A stretch of 64,000 nt of DNA from CAWCKS01 sp963763485 (GCA_963763485.1 CAVXOW010000003.1:1-64000), one strand, 5' to 3'. Numbered from the stretch's first letter, positions 49,739 through 60,826 are shown. A program made the numbers and translations. Notes: generated from the letters alone by a model not told the origin.

Positions 49739-50467
49739 TGGGGAACTCTTGGAGGCGGCACAGCGGGAACAGCCCGTCGCCGCTTGAGCGGTCGGCTTGT
49801 TTCACGGTCCACCTGATTCGGGGGTGATGGGAAGGCCGAAACGCTTTTCCATGCCCGAAGTCCCGCGCCGCCGGCCCGCCGCCGCGGACAACGCCCGGCG
49901 GCTGGTTCATCTGACGGTGAGGGGATTCGTATGAAAGGCGCATCGAAAGCGTCGGCCCGTTGATCGGTTGGTGACGGCCAAGTTCTATTTGTATCGGCCG
50001 TCGCAAAGGCTTTGCGGCGAGATTGCCGCGGCAGAAACGCTGACCTTGGGAGCTCAAAGGTGTCGCCCGCCTGCTTCCCGCAGCCGGTTTCAGCAGCTGG
50101 TCCAATGCGCCCCGGAAGCCGTTTCAGCTCGCTCGGTCCCGGCGGACCCAGTCGGCGCAGAGCACCGGATCAATGGCTTTCGAGTCAATGGCTTAGCGTC
50201 AATGACGGGAGCCGGATCGATCCTGGTCGACTTTGCACAGGCAAGCTGAACGCGATGCAACCAGAAGCTTTAATCGTCAGCAACTCATACATACGTCGGG
50301 AGAGCCGTTCTGGCAAGGCGAGGGTTTGGCGGGCACCATATCCCGGAAAACCCGAAACCGGATTTCCGGTAAAAGCATGCGCAAATTCGAGAATCTGGAG
50401 CGCATCCCGATTTTTGTCCAATCCCGATGCCATTCAGCGTCGCCGCGGCGCAACACCCTTTCGGCAA
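49739..50467. other. Intergenic region between rne and the amidase gene
   Basis: 729 bp with no gene I can support. It should contain the divergent promoters of rne and of the amidase gene, and the rne 5' leader. The downstream part (about 50290-50440) has the AT-rich, CCGGAAA-type sequence of a degenerate rhizobial REP element. Nothing else stands out. Confidence 0.55.
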
Positions 50468-51826
50468 ATGACGGACCCGGTTAAGCAGTGGTTAACCCTG
50501 CCAACCTATTGGCTTAAGAAAAGCAGCGGGAGGCTCGGGGAATCGGTGGCGATCCGCTCACTCCATCTGGTGCTGACAGGTCTCGGCTTCGTTGCCGCGG
50601 GCGCATTCTTGTGCTCGCCGCTCGCCAGCCGTGCGGCCTCGGACAACGCCGTCATTCCGGTCGCGGTGCCGGCGCCCGCGGCCGCGTTTCCGGTGGCGAG
50701 CGATGCACGCCTTGCCGGTGACGACAGGCAGACCCGTTTCGTCCTCGAACTCGACCGCAAGATCGACGTGCGCGCCTTCGCGCTCGCCGATCCCTATCGT
50801 GTCGTACTTGATATCCCGCAGGTGGATTTCCAGCTGCCGCCGCAGACCGGGCAGTCCGGGCGCGGCATGGTCAAGGCGTTCCGCTACGGGCTTGTGATGC
50901 CCGGCGGATCGCGCATCGTCATGGATCTGACGAGGCCGGCGACCATCGAGAAAGCCTATGTGCTGGAAGCGGCCAATGGCCAGCCGCCGAAGCTTGTGGT
51001 CGAGCTCACCGCGACCGATCGGGCGACGTTCCTGCGCGCGCTGTCCGCCAACAGCCGTGCCGAGCTCAGGCCGTCGGCGCCGCCCGATCCCGTGAAATCG
51101 GCGTCCGATGACAAGCGCCCGGTGGTGGTGGTCGATCCCGGCCATGGCGGCATCGACAACGGCACGCAAGCCTCGACCGGCGAGCTTGAAAAACAGATCG
51201 TGCTCGACTTTGCGACCGCGTTGCGCGAGCGGCTGGAAAAGAGCGGCAAGTATCGCGTGGTGATGACGCGCAACGACGATACCTTCATTCCGCTCGCCGA
51301 CCGCGTGAAGATCGCGCGCAACGAACAGGCCCAGCTGTTCGTATCGATTCACGCCGACGCCTTGCCGCACGGCGAGGGCGACGCCCAGGGCGCGACGATC
51401 TATACACTCTCGGACACCGCCTCCGACTCGGAGGCGGCGCGCCTTGCCGAATCGGAGAACCGCGCCGATGTCATCGCCGGCATCGATCTGACCGAGGAGC
51501 CGAGCGACGTCGCCGACATCCTGATCGATCTGGCGCGGCGCGAAACCAAAATGTTTTCAAATCACTTCGCCCGGCTGCTGCTGGGCGAGATGAAGGGCAA
51601 TGTCCGCCTGCACCCATCCCCGTTGAAGTCCGCCGGCTTCCGGGTGCTGAAGGCGCCGGACGTTCCCTCGGTGCTGGTCGAACTCGGTTACGTGTCGAAC
51701 AAGGACGACTTGCACCATCTGATATCCGACGACTGGCGGTCGAAGACCGTCCGGGTGGTGGGGCAGGCGGTCGAGGCCTTCTTTGCCAAGAGGATGGTAA
51801 CCTCGCGGTCGGGAGGTGCGAATTAG
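50468..51826 (+). CDS. N-acetylmuramoyl-L-alanine amidase (AmiC-like) with AMIN domain
   Basis: 452 residues from ATG 50468; an alternative GTG at 50546 gives VAIRSLHLVLTGLGFVAAGA directly as the signal peptide and is also plausible. The N-terminal AMIN domain covers about 70-180 (RFVLELDRKIDVRAFALADP). The Amidase_3 catalytic domain covers about 225-435: VVVDPGHGGIDNGTQ with the first zinc His, ELEKQIVLDFA with the Glu, FVSIHADALPHG with the second His, and VLVELGYVSNKDD. It cleaves septal peptidoglycan for daughter-cell separation. It lies 260 bp upstream of the PBP1A gene on the same strand. Confidence 0.92.
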   Translation: MTDPVKQWLTLPTYWLKKSSGRLGESVAIRSLHLVLTGLGFVAAGAFLCSPLASRAASDNAVIPVAVPAPAAAFPVASDARLAGDDRQTRFVLELDRKIDVRAFALADPYRVVLDIPQVDFQLPPQTGQSGRGMVKAFRYGLVMPGGSRIVMDLTRPATIEKAYVLEAANGQPPKLVVELTATDRATFLRALSANSRAELRPSAPPDPVKSASDDKRPVVVVDPGHGGIDNGTQASTGELEKQIVLDFATALRERLEKSGKYRVVMTRNDDTFIPLADRVKIARNEQAQLFVSIHADALPHGEGDAQGATIYTLSDTASDSEAARLAESENRADVIAGIDLTEEPSDVADILIDLARRETKMFSNHFARLLLGEMKGNVRLHPSPLKSAGFRVLKAPDVPSVLVELGYVSNKDDLHHLISDDWRSKTVRVVGQAVEAFFAKRMVTSRSGGAN

Positions 51827-51935
51827 CGGGCCTTGAGCCGCTCGCATCGGGTATTCAGCCCCGGTGGGACGGCTCTGAAAGCCCTAGTTTGGCCACAGCG
51901 CTGGCCGTATAGAATGCGTGTTGAATCAGTTCTGT

Positions 51936-51980
51936 GCATGATCCGGAAAAGCGGATTCCGGTTTTTCGACAAGATCATGC
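51936..51980. repeat. Rhizobial REP-type repeat
   Basis: GCATGATC (51936-51943) and GATCATGC (51973-51980) are perfect arms of an element with the inner CCGGAAAAGCGGATTCCGGT, a well-known type of intergenic repeat in Rhizobiales. It sits between the amidase gene and the PBP1A gene. Confidence 0.7.
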
Positions 51981-52087
51981 GCGGGACTTGAGAAGCGACC
52001 AAGCCGCTGTTCGGACGGACCGTTCGAGGCGAGGAGCGAGCCGGTCAGGACTGACCGGTCAGGGCAAACAACCAACGTTCGGGCAAG

Positions 52088-54586
52088 ATGCGGCTGCTGT
52101 TACGATTCTTGGGCTTCCTGTTTGCGGCGGGAACCATTGTCTTCCTGGTCGGCGTGGGCGCCACAGCTGGGCTGATCTGGCATTTTTCCAAAGACTTGCC
52201 TGACTATTCGCAGCTTCAGGATTATGAGCCGCCGGTCATGACGCGGGTGCACGCGGCGGATGGCTCGCTGCTCGCTGAATACGCCAAGGAGCGCCGGCTC
52301 TACCTGCCGATCCAGGCGATCCCGAAGCGGGTGATCGACGCCTTCCTCGCCGCCGAGGACAAGAATTTCTACGAGCACGGCGGCATCGATTTCTCCGGCA
52401 TGGCGCGCGCCGCCGTCGTATACGCCCAGAACTACGGCTCGAACCGCCGTCCGCAGGGTGCCTCCACGATCACCCAGCAGGTCGCCAAGAACTTCCTGTT
52501 GACCAACGAGGTGAGCTTTACCCGCAAGATCAAGGAAGCGCTGCTCGCGATGCGCATCGAGCGCACCTATTCCAAGGACAAGATCCTCGAGCTCTACCTC
52601 AATGAAATCTATCTCGGCCTTGGCGCCTACGGCATCGCCGCGGCCTCGCTGGTTTATTTCGACAAGTCGGTGAATGAACTCACGGTCTCCGAGGCAGCGT
52701 ATCTTGCGGCGCTGCCAAAGGCGCCGACCACGCTGCACCCGGTGCGCAACCACGATCGCGCCATCGAGCGTCGCAACTACGTGATCGACCGCTTGCTCGA
52801 GAACGGCTGGATCAAGCAGGCCGAGGCCGATGAAGCGCGCAAGGATCCGCTGAAGGTCGTCAACCGGCAGAACGTGACGCACACGGCGTCCGGCGAATAT
52901 TTCGCCGAAGAAGTCCGCCGCGAGCTGTTCGAACGTTACGGCGAGAAGAAGCTTTACGAGGGCGGCCTCTCGGTCCGCACCACGCTTGATCCAAAAATGC
53001 AGGTCGCCGCGCGCAAGGTGCTGTCCGACGCGCTGGTCGCCTACGACGAGCGTCAGGGTTATCGCGGCGCGATCGCCAAGCTCGAGCTGACAGGCGACTG
53101 GGGCCCAAAACTCGCCGACGTGCGCTCGCTGTCCGATATCCCGTGGCGCATGGCGGTGGTCCTCGAAAGCAACGATCAGTCGGCGCGGATCGGCTTCCAG
53201 CCCGGGCGCGAGCTCGGCGGCGCCGTGATGAAGGAGCGCAATACCGGAATCGTCACCGTCGACGGCGTAAAGTGGGCGAAACCTGCGGTCGCGACCAACC
53301 GCGGCAAGCCGATACCGACGTCGGTGTCGCAGGTGCTGTCGCCCGGCGATGTCATCTACGTCGACCCCTTGCTCAACAAGGACGGCAGCGTGGTCGACGG
53401 CCAGTATCGACTGCGGCAACTGCCCGAGGTGTCCGGCGGCATGGTGGTGATGGACCCGCACACCGGCCGCGTGCTGGCGATGGCCGGCGGCTTCTCGTTC
53501 GACCAGAGCCAGTTCAATCGCGCCACGCAGGCCTATCGGCAGCCGGGCTCGTCGTTCAAGCCGATCGTCTATTCGGCGGCGCTCGACAACGGCTACACCC
53601 CGTCGACGGTGGTGATGGATGCGCCGCTGGACATCGCGCAGGGGCCGGGGCAGGAGGTCTACCACCCCGCCAACTATGACTCAGGCAAGTTCTATGGTCC
53701 GACCACGCTGCGCAACGCCCTGAAACGGTCGCTGAACACGGTGACGGTGCGGCTTGCGCAGGACATCGGCATGCCGCTGATCGGTGAATACGCCAAGCGT
53801 TTCGGCGTCTATGACGAAGTGCCGAATTATCTTTCCTACGCGCTCGGCGCCGGCGAGACCACGGTGCTGCGGATGGCGACGGCCTATTCGATGCTCGACA
53901 ACGCCGGCAAGCGCATCAAGCCGACGCTGATCGACCGCATCCAGGATCGCTACGGCCACACCATCTTCAAGCACGACACCCGCGAATGCCGCGGCTGCGA
54001 TGCGCAGGCCTTCAATCCGAACACACCGGAACCGACGCTGGTCGACCGTCAGGAGCAGGTGCTCGATCCGATGACCGCGTACCAGATCACCTCGCTGATG
54101 GAAGGCGTGGTGACAAGCGGCACTGCGGCCCCGGCGTTTCAGGGTTTCGGCAAGCCGATCGCCGGCAAGACCGGCACCACCAACGACTGGAAAGACGCCT
54201 GGTTCATCGGCTTCTCGCCGGACCTGACCTGCGCCGTTTACATGGGCTACGACAAGCCGCGTACGCTCGGCCGCGAAAGCACCGGCGGCCATGTCGCCGC
54301 GCCGATTGCGCGCAGCTTCTTCAACATCGCGCTGGCCGACAAGCCGGCGATTCCATTCCGCGTGCCGGCCGGCATCAAGCTGATCCGCGTCGACTCCAAT
54401 ACCGGCATGCGCGCCGGCCCGGGCGATGGCGGCAAGACCATCCTCGAAGCCTTCAAGCCCGGCACCGCGCCGCCCGACAACTACTCCGTCATCGGCGTCG
54501 CCGACGCCGACGGCCGCGGCGGGGCGTCGATCTCGCCCGACATGGACCGCACCATCCTGCGGCCTGGCACCGGTGGGCTGTACTGA
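52088..54586 (+). CDS. Penicillin-binding protein 1A (transglycosylase/transpeptidase)
   Basis: 832 residues with an N-terminal membrane anchor (LLRFLGFLFAAGTIVFLVGV). The glycosyltransferase 51 domain (about 55-230) carries EDKNFYEHGGIDFSG and QGASTITQQVAKNFLL. The transpeptidase domain (about 450-760) has the SxxK serine in QPGSSFKPIVYSAAL, SxN in SLNTVT, and KTGTT in AGKTGTTNDWKDAWF. It polymerises and cross-links peptidoglycan in the periplasm. It lies between the septal amidase gene and prfB. Confidence 0.95.
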   Translation: MRLLLRFLGFLFAAGTIVFLVGVGATAGLIWHFSKDLPDYSQLQDYEPPVMTRVHAADGSLLAEYAKERRLYLPIQAIPKRVIDAFLAAEDKNFYEHGGIDFSGMARAAVVYAQNYGSNRRPQGASTITQQVAKNFLLTNEVSFTRKIKEALLAMRIERTYSKDKILELYLNEIYLGLGAYGIAAASLVYFDKSVNELTVSEAAYLAALPKAPTTLHPVRNHDRAIERRNYVIDRLLENGWIKQAEADEARKDPLKVVNRQNVTHTASGEYFAEEVRRELFERYGEKKLYEGGLSVRTTLDPKMQVAARKVLSDALVAYDERQGYRGAIAKLELTGDWGPKLADVRSLSDIPWRMAVVLESNDQSARIGFQPGRELGGAVMKERNTGIVTVDGVKWAKPAVATNRGKPIPTSVSQVLSPGDVIYVDPLLNKDGSVVDGQYRLRQLPEVSGGMVVMDPHTGRVLAMAGGFSFDQSQFNRATQAYRQPGSSFKPIVYSAALDNGYTPSTVVMDAPLDIAQGPGQEVYHPANYDSGKFYGPTTLRNALKRSLNTVTVRLAQDIGMPLIGEYAKRFGVYDEVPNYLSYALGAGETTVLRMATAYSMLDNAGKRIKPTLIDRIQDRYGHTIFKHDTRECRGCDAQAFNPNTPEPTLVDRQEQVLDPMTAYQITSLMEGVVTSGTAAPAFQGFGKPIAGKTGTTNDWKDAWFIGFSPDLTCAVYMGYDKPRTLGRESTGGHVAAPIARSFFNIALADKPAIPFRVPAGIKLIRVDSNTGMRAGPGDGGKTILEAFKPGTAPPDNYSVIGVADADGRGGASISPDMDRTILRPGTGGLY

Positions 54587-54612
54587 GCAAACGGGTACAT
54601 GATGTTTTCGTC

Positions 54613-54693
54613 ATGGCCGGACTTGTTCCGGCCATCCACGTCTTTCCTGCCGCGAGCTTTTAAGACGTGGATGCCCGGCACAAAGCCGGGCAT
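54613..54693. repeat. Paired REP-like hairpins
   Basis: Two perfect 9-bp hairpins: ATGGCCGGA/TCCGGCCAT (54613-54621/54627-54635) and ATGCCCGGC/GCCGGGCAT (54671-54679/54685-54693), with CGTCAT and ATGACG at the outer edges. A bipartite REP pair that may also terminate the PBP1A transcript. Confidence 0.7.
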
Positions 54694-54772
54694 GACGTTT
54701 GAAGATGCCGTTCGGCATTGCGCTCAGTCGACAGCGCCGCTAAATCCACAACAACGAATCTTGAGGAATCCC

Positions 54773-55904
<1,132 letters not shown>

Positions 55905-55918
55905 TCTTGCTCCTGGTC

Positions 55919-56037
55919 GTCCCCGCGAAAGCGGGGACCCATACTCCGCTACAGAAGTGAGACGAGCGCGAGTGGCGATCAGGGTCACTCCGCGCATAAC
56001 TGGCGCAGGGGTTATGGGTCCCCGCTTTCGCGGGGAC
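55919..56037. repeat. Inverted pair of REP-like hairpins
   Basis: Two 8-bp hairpins GTCCCCGC/GCGGGGAC with 4-nt loops at 55919-55938 (GAAA) and 56018-56037 (TTTC). The two copies are mirror images of each other. Confidence 0.75.
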
Positions 56038-56364
56038 GACCGGTAGCAGTCAAGCGCCATCACGCCTGCGCGAATGCGCTCCGGCCGCTCCTGCACATCG
56101 GCGTGACGAGTGTTTCGCAACATGTTTCATCGCGATCGGGGTCTTCATCAGGATCGCGCGGAATCGCCGCGAAAACCGTGCGCTTCGGCCGAGCGTGCGA
56201 TCAACATAACAGCGCCGCAAGGTAGCTTGCGGCAAAGCAATCTAGCTGAAATCGCAATGAATGGCGCGTTCATCCCTGCTTGGGGGACGCGTGCCTAAAC
56301 CTCACGCCGGTGGATGACCCCAACGCACCAAAGAAAAGATGGTGCTCACCGACTGAGGACTATC
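56038..56364. other. Intergenic region upstream of the small exported protein
   Basis: 327 bp after the paired REP hairpins. I see no gene or clear motif; the promoter of the next gene should lie here. Confidence 0.5.
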
Positions 56365-56700
56365 ATGACCCGCTTTAGCAAACTCTCAGTAATCGCGATT
56401 GCCCTTGCCGTACTCGGCACCTCGTACACCGCAGCGTCCGCGGAGACCCTGTGGCAGTTCAACCATCCGCGCCGCGAGCAGGTCAACGACCGGCTCGCCA
56501 ATCAGAACTACCGCATCCATCAGGAAGTGATGGAAGGCGAATTGAGCCCGGGCCAGGCCGCGGCGCTGCACGCCGAAGACCACACCATCCGCCTCGAGGA
56601 GCGCACCATGGCCGGCTTCAACGGCGGTCACATCTCGCCGTATGAGCAGCACCTGCTCAATCAGCAGGAAAACGGCGTCAGCCACCAGATCGGCTACTGA
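56365..56700 (+). CDS. Small exported protein, HPRR/EGEL family, copy 1
   Basis: 111 residues from ATG 56365. The signal peptide (FSKLSVIAIALAVLGTSYTA) is cleaved near ASAE. The mature part has HPRREQVNDRLANQNYRI, EVMEGELSPGQAAALHAED and EERTMAGFNGGHISPYEQHL, ending NQQENGVSHQIGY. It is a paralogue of the protein at 60360-60696 and appears to be a small periplasmic helical protein of unknown function, common in bradyrhizobia. Confidence 0.82.
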   Translation: MTRFSKLSVIAIALAVLGTSYTAASAETLWQFNHPRREQVNDRLANQNYRIHQEVMEGELSPGQAAALHAEDHTIRLEERTMAGFNGGHISPYEQHLLNQQENGVSHQIGY

Positions 56701-56877
56701 TCGCTTCTGCAACACGCGTCAGCAATGGAACCGGGGCCCGCTGCATCCATGCAGTCGGGCTCCGATCTCTTTGCGAGCATGGTACGGACAATTCTAGCTT
56801 TCGGCGCATCGAAGTTTTTCCACACGGCGTGTCAGGTTCCACCCGTCACCGACCTGCCTGCGATCCGCCGAAAATCC

Positions 56878-57393
56878 ATGAATCAATTCGACTTCGCCGT
56901 CGCTCTTGGGCTTCTCGCCTTCATGGGCCTCGGCTTTTACGCCGGGCTGTTGCGCAGCCTGGCCTCGATCCTCGGTTACATTGCCGCTGCTCCGGTGGCT
57001 GTGGCGGCGACGCCCTATGCTTCACCTGCCATGGCTGGCGACGCCGCGCCGCCATGGGCCAGCAACTTCGCGCTGTTCTTCGTTGTGCTGCTCGCGGTCG
57101 GCGCATTGATCGGCCGTTTGCTGCGCCATTCCGTCGCCGATGTGCTCGGCGACGACGTCGACATCGTCGACCGGATCGCCGGCAGCCTGCTCGGTGCGCT
57201 CCGTCTCGGGATTGTCGTGCTGCCCGTTGTCGTCATGTTCGACCGCTATGTGCCGCTGGAGCGGCAGCCGCAGTTCTTCGCCGGCTCGAAGCTGCGGCCG
57301 TACTTTTCCTCGGCGGGCCAGCACGGCATCAACGCGCTGCCTGCCGATGTCACCGTCTATCTGAACAAGTTGACCCGCGAGCGGGGCATCTGA
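56878..57393 (+). CDS. CvpA-family membrane protein
   Basis: 171 residues from ATG 56878 (MNQFDFAVALGLLAFMGLGF). It has four hydrophobic segments (to about residue 135) and a C-terminal hydrophilic tail, as in CvpA. CvpA proteins are linked to colicin V production and to tolerance of bile or envelope stress in other bacteria. A longer in-frame start (56725) adds a Cys-poor stretch without family similarity. Confidence 0.85.
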   Translation: MNQFDFAVALGLLAFMGLGFYAGLLRSLASILGYIAAAPVAVAATPYASPAMAGDAAPPWASNFALFFVVLLAVGALIGRLLRHSVADVLGDDVDIVDRIAGSLLGALRLGIVVLPVVVMFDRYVPLERQPQFFAGSKLRPYFSSAGQHGINALPADVTVYLNKLTRERGI

Positions 57394-57417
57394 GGCGCTC
57401 GCTCCGCCGCGGATCCA

Positions 57418-58842
57418 CTAGTCCTCCAGGCTCATGTCGAGCGCAGGCTTGACGTCGGTGGGCAGGGGACAGAGATAGGGCGTCTCCGACGTTCGCGCGC
57501 GCAAATCGTCCCTGGCGCTGGAGATGATGCGCTCGTCGCGCAGCGCGTCGACCGCGGTCCCGGCCATCACCTTGGCGACATGGACGAGGCCCTTGTGCGC
57601 GTAAGTCGTCTTGCCCTGGCCGGTGAGTTGCCACGAATGGAACGGCGTGCCGATCGCGCACGTCGCGCCGCGCGCCTGCACCGTCGGTACCACCCAGCTG
57701 ACGTCGCCGACGTCGGTCGAGCCGACGCCGCCGCCACCCGAGACTTCGAGCGAGACGATCTGGTCGCACAGCACCTTGCCGGGCTCGACCTTCAGGCCAT
57801 GACGGCGGTAGGCGGCGGCGATATCCTCCTTGCTGAGCGTTGCCTGAAATTTTCCGGCGAGCTCCTTGTCGGCGTCGTCGAAATCCGGCGGCCCGAGCCG
57901 CATCAGATTGTCGTCCATCAGTTTCTCGAGCGGCGTGTTGCCCATCAGGTTCGACACCGCGCTGACCATGCGCGTCTCGACTCTTGTCTCCGTCATCAGC
58001 GCCGCGCCCTCGGCAATCTTGCGCACCCGCGCGATCAGCGGATTGAGCTGGACGAGGTCGGCGGCGCGGATCAGGTAGCGCACTTTCGCGCGCGCCTGCA
58101 CGACGTTCGGCGCGCGGCCGCCGCCGTCGAGCATCGCGTAATGGATGCGGGCGCCGTCGGGCATGTGCTCGCGCATGTAGTTGACGCCGACGTTCATCAG
58201 TTCGACCGCATCGAGCGCGCTGCGGCCGAGATGAGGCGCTGCGGCCGCGTGCGAGGCGCGGCCGATGAAGGTGAAGTCGATGCGGGTGTTGGCGAGCGAC
58301 TCCGGCTTGTTGACGCCGGAGAACGACGCCGGGTGCCAGGAGATCGCGATATCGACGTCCTTGAACGCGCCCGAGCGCACCATGAAGCCTTTTGCGGCGC
58401 CGCCTTCTTCCGCCGGGCAGCCGTAATAGCGCACGCGGCCCTTCAGGCCGTTGGCGGCGAGATAGTCCTTCACCGCGGTGGCGGCGAGCAGCGAGGCCGA
58501 GCCGAGCAGGTTGTGGCCGCAGCCATGGCCGTTGTTATTGCCCGGGATCGGCCTGGGCTCGGCGACGCCGGCCTCCTGGCTCAAGCCGGGCAGCGCATCG
58601 TACTCGCCGAGGATCGCAATGACCGGTCCGCCTTCGCCGGCTTCGCCGACGATCGCGGTCGGAATGTCGGCGACGTTCCTGGTGATGCGAAAGCCTTGTT
58701 GTTCCAGAATCGCCAGGTGCTCCGCGCAGGAGCGCGTTTCTGTGTAGCACAGCTCCGGCATGCCCCAGACCCGGTCGGCAAGCGCAATGAACTCGTCCTT
58801 CTTGTCGTCGACGCGGCGCCAGATCTCTTCGCTGTTTTGCAT
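57418..58842 (-). CDS. M20-family peptidase/amidohydrolase (AbgB-like)
   Basis: 474 residues from ATG 58842. The metal site has NNNGHGCGHNLLGSAS, the catalytic Glu pair in PAEEGGAAKGF, and SWHPASF. The dimerisation domain is inserted after FIGRASHAAAAPHLGRSALD, as in M20D. The closest known enzyme type is p-aminobenzoyl-glutamate hydrolase subunit B. It is divergent from the IS110 element, and the intervening repeat region contains REP-like sequence. Confidence 0.9.
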   Translation of the reverse strand: MQNSEEIWRRVDDKKDEFIALADRVWGMPELCYTETRSCAEHLAILEQQGFRITRNVADIPTAIVGEAGEGGPVIAILGEYDALPGLSQEAGVAEPRPIPGNNNGHGCGHNLLGSASLLAATAVKDYLAANGLKGRVRYYGCPAEEGGAAKGFMVRSGAFKDVDIAISWHPASFSGVNKPESLANTRIDFTFIGRASHAAAAPHLGRSALDAVELMNVGVNYMREHMPDGARIHYAMLDGGGRAPNVVQARAKVRYLIRAADLVQLNPLIARVRKIAEGAALMTETRVETRMVSAVSNLMGNTPLEKLMDDNLMRLGPPDFDDADKELAGKFQATLSKEDIAAAYRRHGLKVEPGKVLCDQIVSLEVSGGGGVGSTDVGDVSWVVPTVQARGATCAIGTPFHSWQLTGQGKTTYAHKGLVHVAKVMAGTAVDALRDERIISSARDDLRARTSETPYLCPLPTDVKPALDMSLED

Positions 58843-59196
58843 GATGATTCCTTGTTTCTCGTCTGGTCGTATTGATCTTGTAGGGCGCGTTAGGCCAACG
58901 GGTCCGCCCGAACGGGCGGCCCGATGATAAACTCCGCCGTAACGCGCCGGTTCGGGAGTGGCGGATTACGCTTTCGCTAATCCGCCCTTGTAACAGCGAA
59001 TCCAAATATCTTGAGGTCGTTCCGAAAGGAATGCTCTGCCGCGGACGGCGATCCACGGCAGAGCGCCTGGCGATCGGATCGAACCCGCCCTGAGCAGCTT
59101 GGGCTGTCCCGTAGCGTGATCGTCGTCAGCACCTTCATCGGACCCGGATGGTTGCCGGAACATTAGGTTCGCTTCACAAGGCAGGGATCGACGAAG
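58843..59196. other. Intergenic region between the M20 gene and IS110
   Basis: It contains rhizobial-type inverted repeats: GGCGCGTTA (58884-58892) opposite TAACGCGCC (58940-58948), and GGCGGATTA (58960-58968) opposite TAATCCGCC (58978-58986). Those likely belong to a REP element; the left end of IS110 probably starts after about 58990. Confidence 0.55.
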
Positions 59197-60175
59197 ATGA
59201 CGAAGACTAACATAGTGGTGGCCGGCATCGATACGGCCAAAGACAAACTCGACGTTGCCATCCATTGCCAAGACTTACATTGGCGGGTCGAGAACACGTT
59301 GCACGGCTGGCGACGGTTGCATGCGGAGCTGACCAAGGTCGGTGTCGCGCGGGTTGGCATCGAGGCAACTGGCGGCTACGAGCGCGGGGTGATCAAGTAT
59401 CTGCGGGCGGCAGGGCTCACCGTGGTGGTGCTGCAGCCGATCCAGGTTCGTGCCTTTGCACGCGTGCACCTGCGTCGAGCCAAGAATGATATGCTCGATG
59501 CAGTCCTGATCGCAGCCTGCACTGCCGCAGTCGATCAGCCGCGGATTGAGCCGGATGCGCGCCTGGCTGAGCTTGCCGATCATCTAACCTTCGTCGAGCA
59601 GATTGAGGAGGATATTGCTCGCAGCAAGATCCGGCTCGAACATATCGACAATCGTCGATTGCGGCAGCTCGTCACCGCCGATATCGCACGCTTGAAGACC
59701 CGACGGGCGGCTGAGCTGCTGCGGATCGCCAAGGCGTTACGCGCCTACGATGACCTCGCCCTACGGCTCGACTTGGTCTGCAGCGTCCCCGGCATCGGGG
59801 AGCGGACCGCGCTTGCGCTCATCATCCGGATGCCGGAACTCGGACGCCTCAGCCGCGAACAGGCTGCCGCACTTGCCGGGCTTGCTCCGTTCGATGACGA
59901 CAGCGGGAAGTACAAAGGCCAACGCCACATCGCCGGCGGGCGCGGACGTTTGCGCCGCTCACTGTTTGCGGCCGCTTTGCCGGCGGCGTTCCGCTGGAAC
60001 AAAGCGCTGATCGCTCTCTACGCGCGCCTGATCGCCCGCGGCAAAGCCCACAACGCCGCTCTTGTCGCCTGCGCCAGAAAGCTGCTCATCTACGCCAACA
60101 CTGTCGTTCAGCGCGGTAAACCTTGGCTAGAAAAACCAGCTACCACTTAATGGTTGCTACGTTTGAATTCGGTGA
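58990..60175 (+). mobile_element. IS110-family insertion sequence, ends approximate
   Basis: It is defined by an intact IS110 transposase with noncoding DNA on both sides. IS110 elements usually lack clear inverted repeats and make no obvious duplications, so I cannot fix the borders from the sequence. Confidence 0.5.
59197..60150 (+). CDS. IS110-family transposase
   Basis: 317 residues, complete. The N-terminal DEDD nuclease domain begins VVAGIDTAKDKLDVAIHC (first Asp), with GIEATGGYERGVIKYL and RRAKNDMLDAVLIAAC following. The C-terminal transposase_20 domain has VCSVPGIGERTALALIIRMP and AGLAPFDDDSGKYKGQRHIA, with the conserved serine region near GRGRLRRSLF. IS110 enzymes use a DEDD plus Ser mechanism guided by a bridge RNA encoded in the element's noncoding end. 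No frameshift is seen here. Confidence 0.93.
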   Translation: MTKTNIVVAGIDTAKDKLDVAIHCQDLHWRVENTLHGWRRLHAELTKVGVARVGIEATGGYERGVIKYLRAAGLTVVVLQPIQVRAFARVHLRRAKNDMLDAVLIAACTAAVDQPRIEPDARLAELADHLTFVEQIEEDIARSKIRLEHIDNRRLRQLVTADIARLKTRRAAELLRIAKALRAYDDLALRLDLVCSVPGIGERTALALIIRMPELGRLSREQAAALAGLAPFDDDSGKYKGQRHIAGGRGRLRRSLFAAALPAAFRWNKALIALYARLIARGKAHNAALVACARKLLIYANTVVQRGKPWLEKPATT

Positions 60176-60359
60176 ACCCTACCGCGCCGGATAGGCCCTC
60201 GCCAATCGCCCGTTCATTCAAATTAATGACCAAGAGTTCACGCTCGTGAATTGCGTCTGAACGCGCCATTCAGTGCCGCTTCGGTGGTCCCGGCGCATCA
60301 TTTCCCTCGCTTAGGCGTCCTGCGCCATCCCGGCGCAACGTCTTAAGAGGAGGCATTCC
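60151..60359. other. Flank of IS110
   Basis: 209 bp between the transposase and the small exported protein copy 2. It includes the right end of IS110 and the promoter region of the next gene. IS110 elements encode their bridge RNA in a terminal noncoding region; I cannot define it from sequence alone. Confidence 0.4.
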
Positions 60360-60696
60360 ATGACCCGCACCCGCAAACTCACCCTTGTCGCCGTTGCTTT
60401 TGCCGCGCTTGGCCTGTCGGCCACGTCAGCTTCGGCCGAGACCTTCTGGCAGCACACTCACCCGCGCCGTGCCGAAGTGAACGCCCGCCTGGGCTATCAG
60501 AACTTCCGCATCAACCGCGAAGTCCGCGAAGGCGAGCTCGCACCGTGGCAGGCGCGTCAGCTGCATCGCCAGGACTTCAGGATCCGGCAGGAGGAGCGCT
60601 CGATGGCGAGCTTCAACCACGGTCACATCACGACGGCCGAGCAGCGCGCGCTGAACCATCAGGAGAACGTCGATCAGCCGCCGCATCGGGTGGTAG
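60360..60696 (+). CDS. Small exported protein, HPRR/EGEL family, copy 2 (C-terminal frameshift)
   Basis: About 111 residues from ATG 60360, with AAGAGGAGG upstream. The signal peptide TLVAVAFAALGLSATSASAE is followed by HPRRAEVNARLGYQNFRI, EVREGELAPWQARQLHRQD and EERSMASFNHGHITTAEQRA, as in copy 1. One base near 60675 must be skipped to give ENVD-SRRIGW and stop at 60694-60696, matching the ENGVSHQIGY end of copy 1. Without it the reading continues into REP sequence for about 68 residues. It lies immediately downstream of IS110. Confidence 0.75.
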
Positions 60697-60826
60697 CTCT
60701 CAACCCCCAACCGCTGTCATCGCCCGGCATAGCCGTTCGAAGAACGGCGTCGCTTCACTCGCCTATGACCGGGCGATCCAGTACGCCGAGGCGTCTCGTT
60801 AGTTCAGCAGCGCTGGTGGTTACTGG

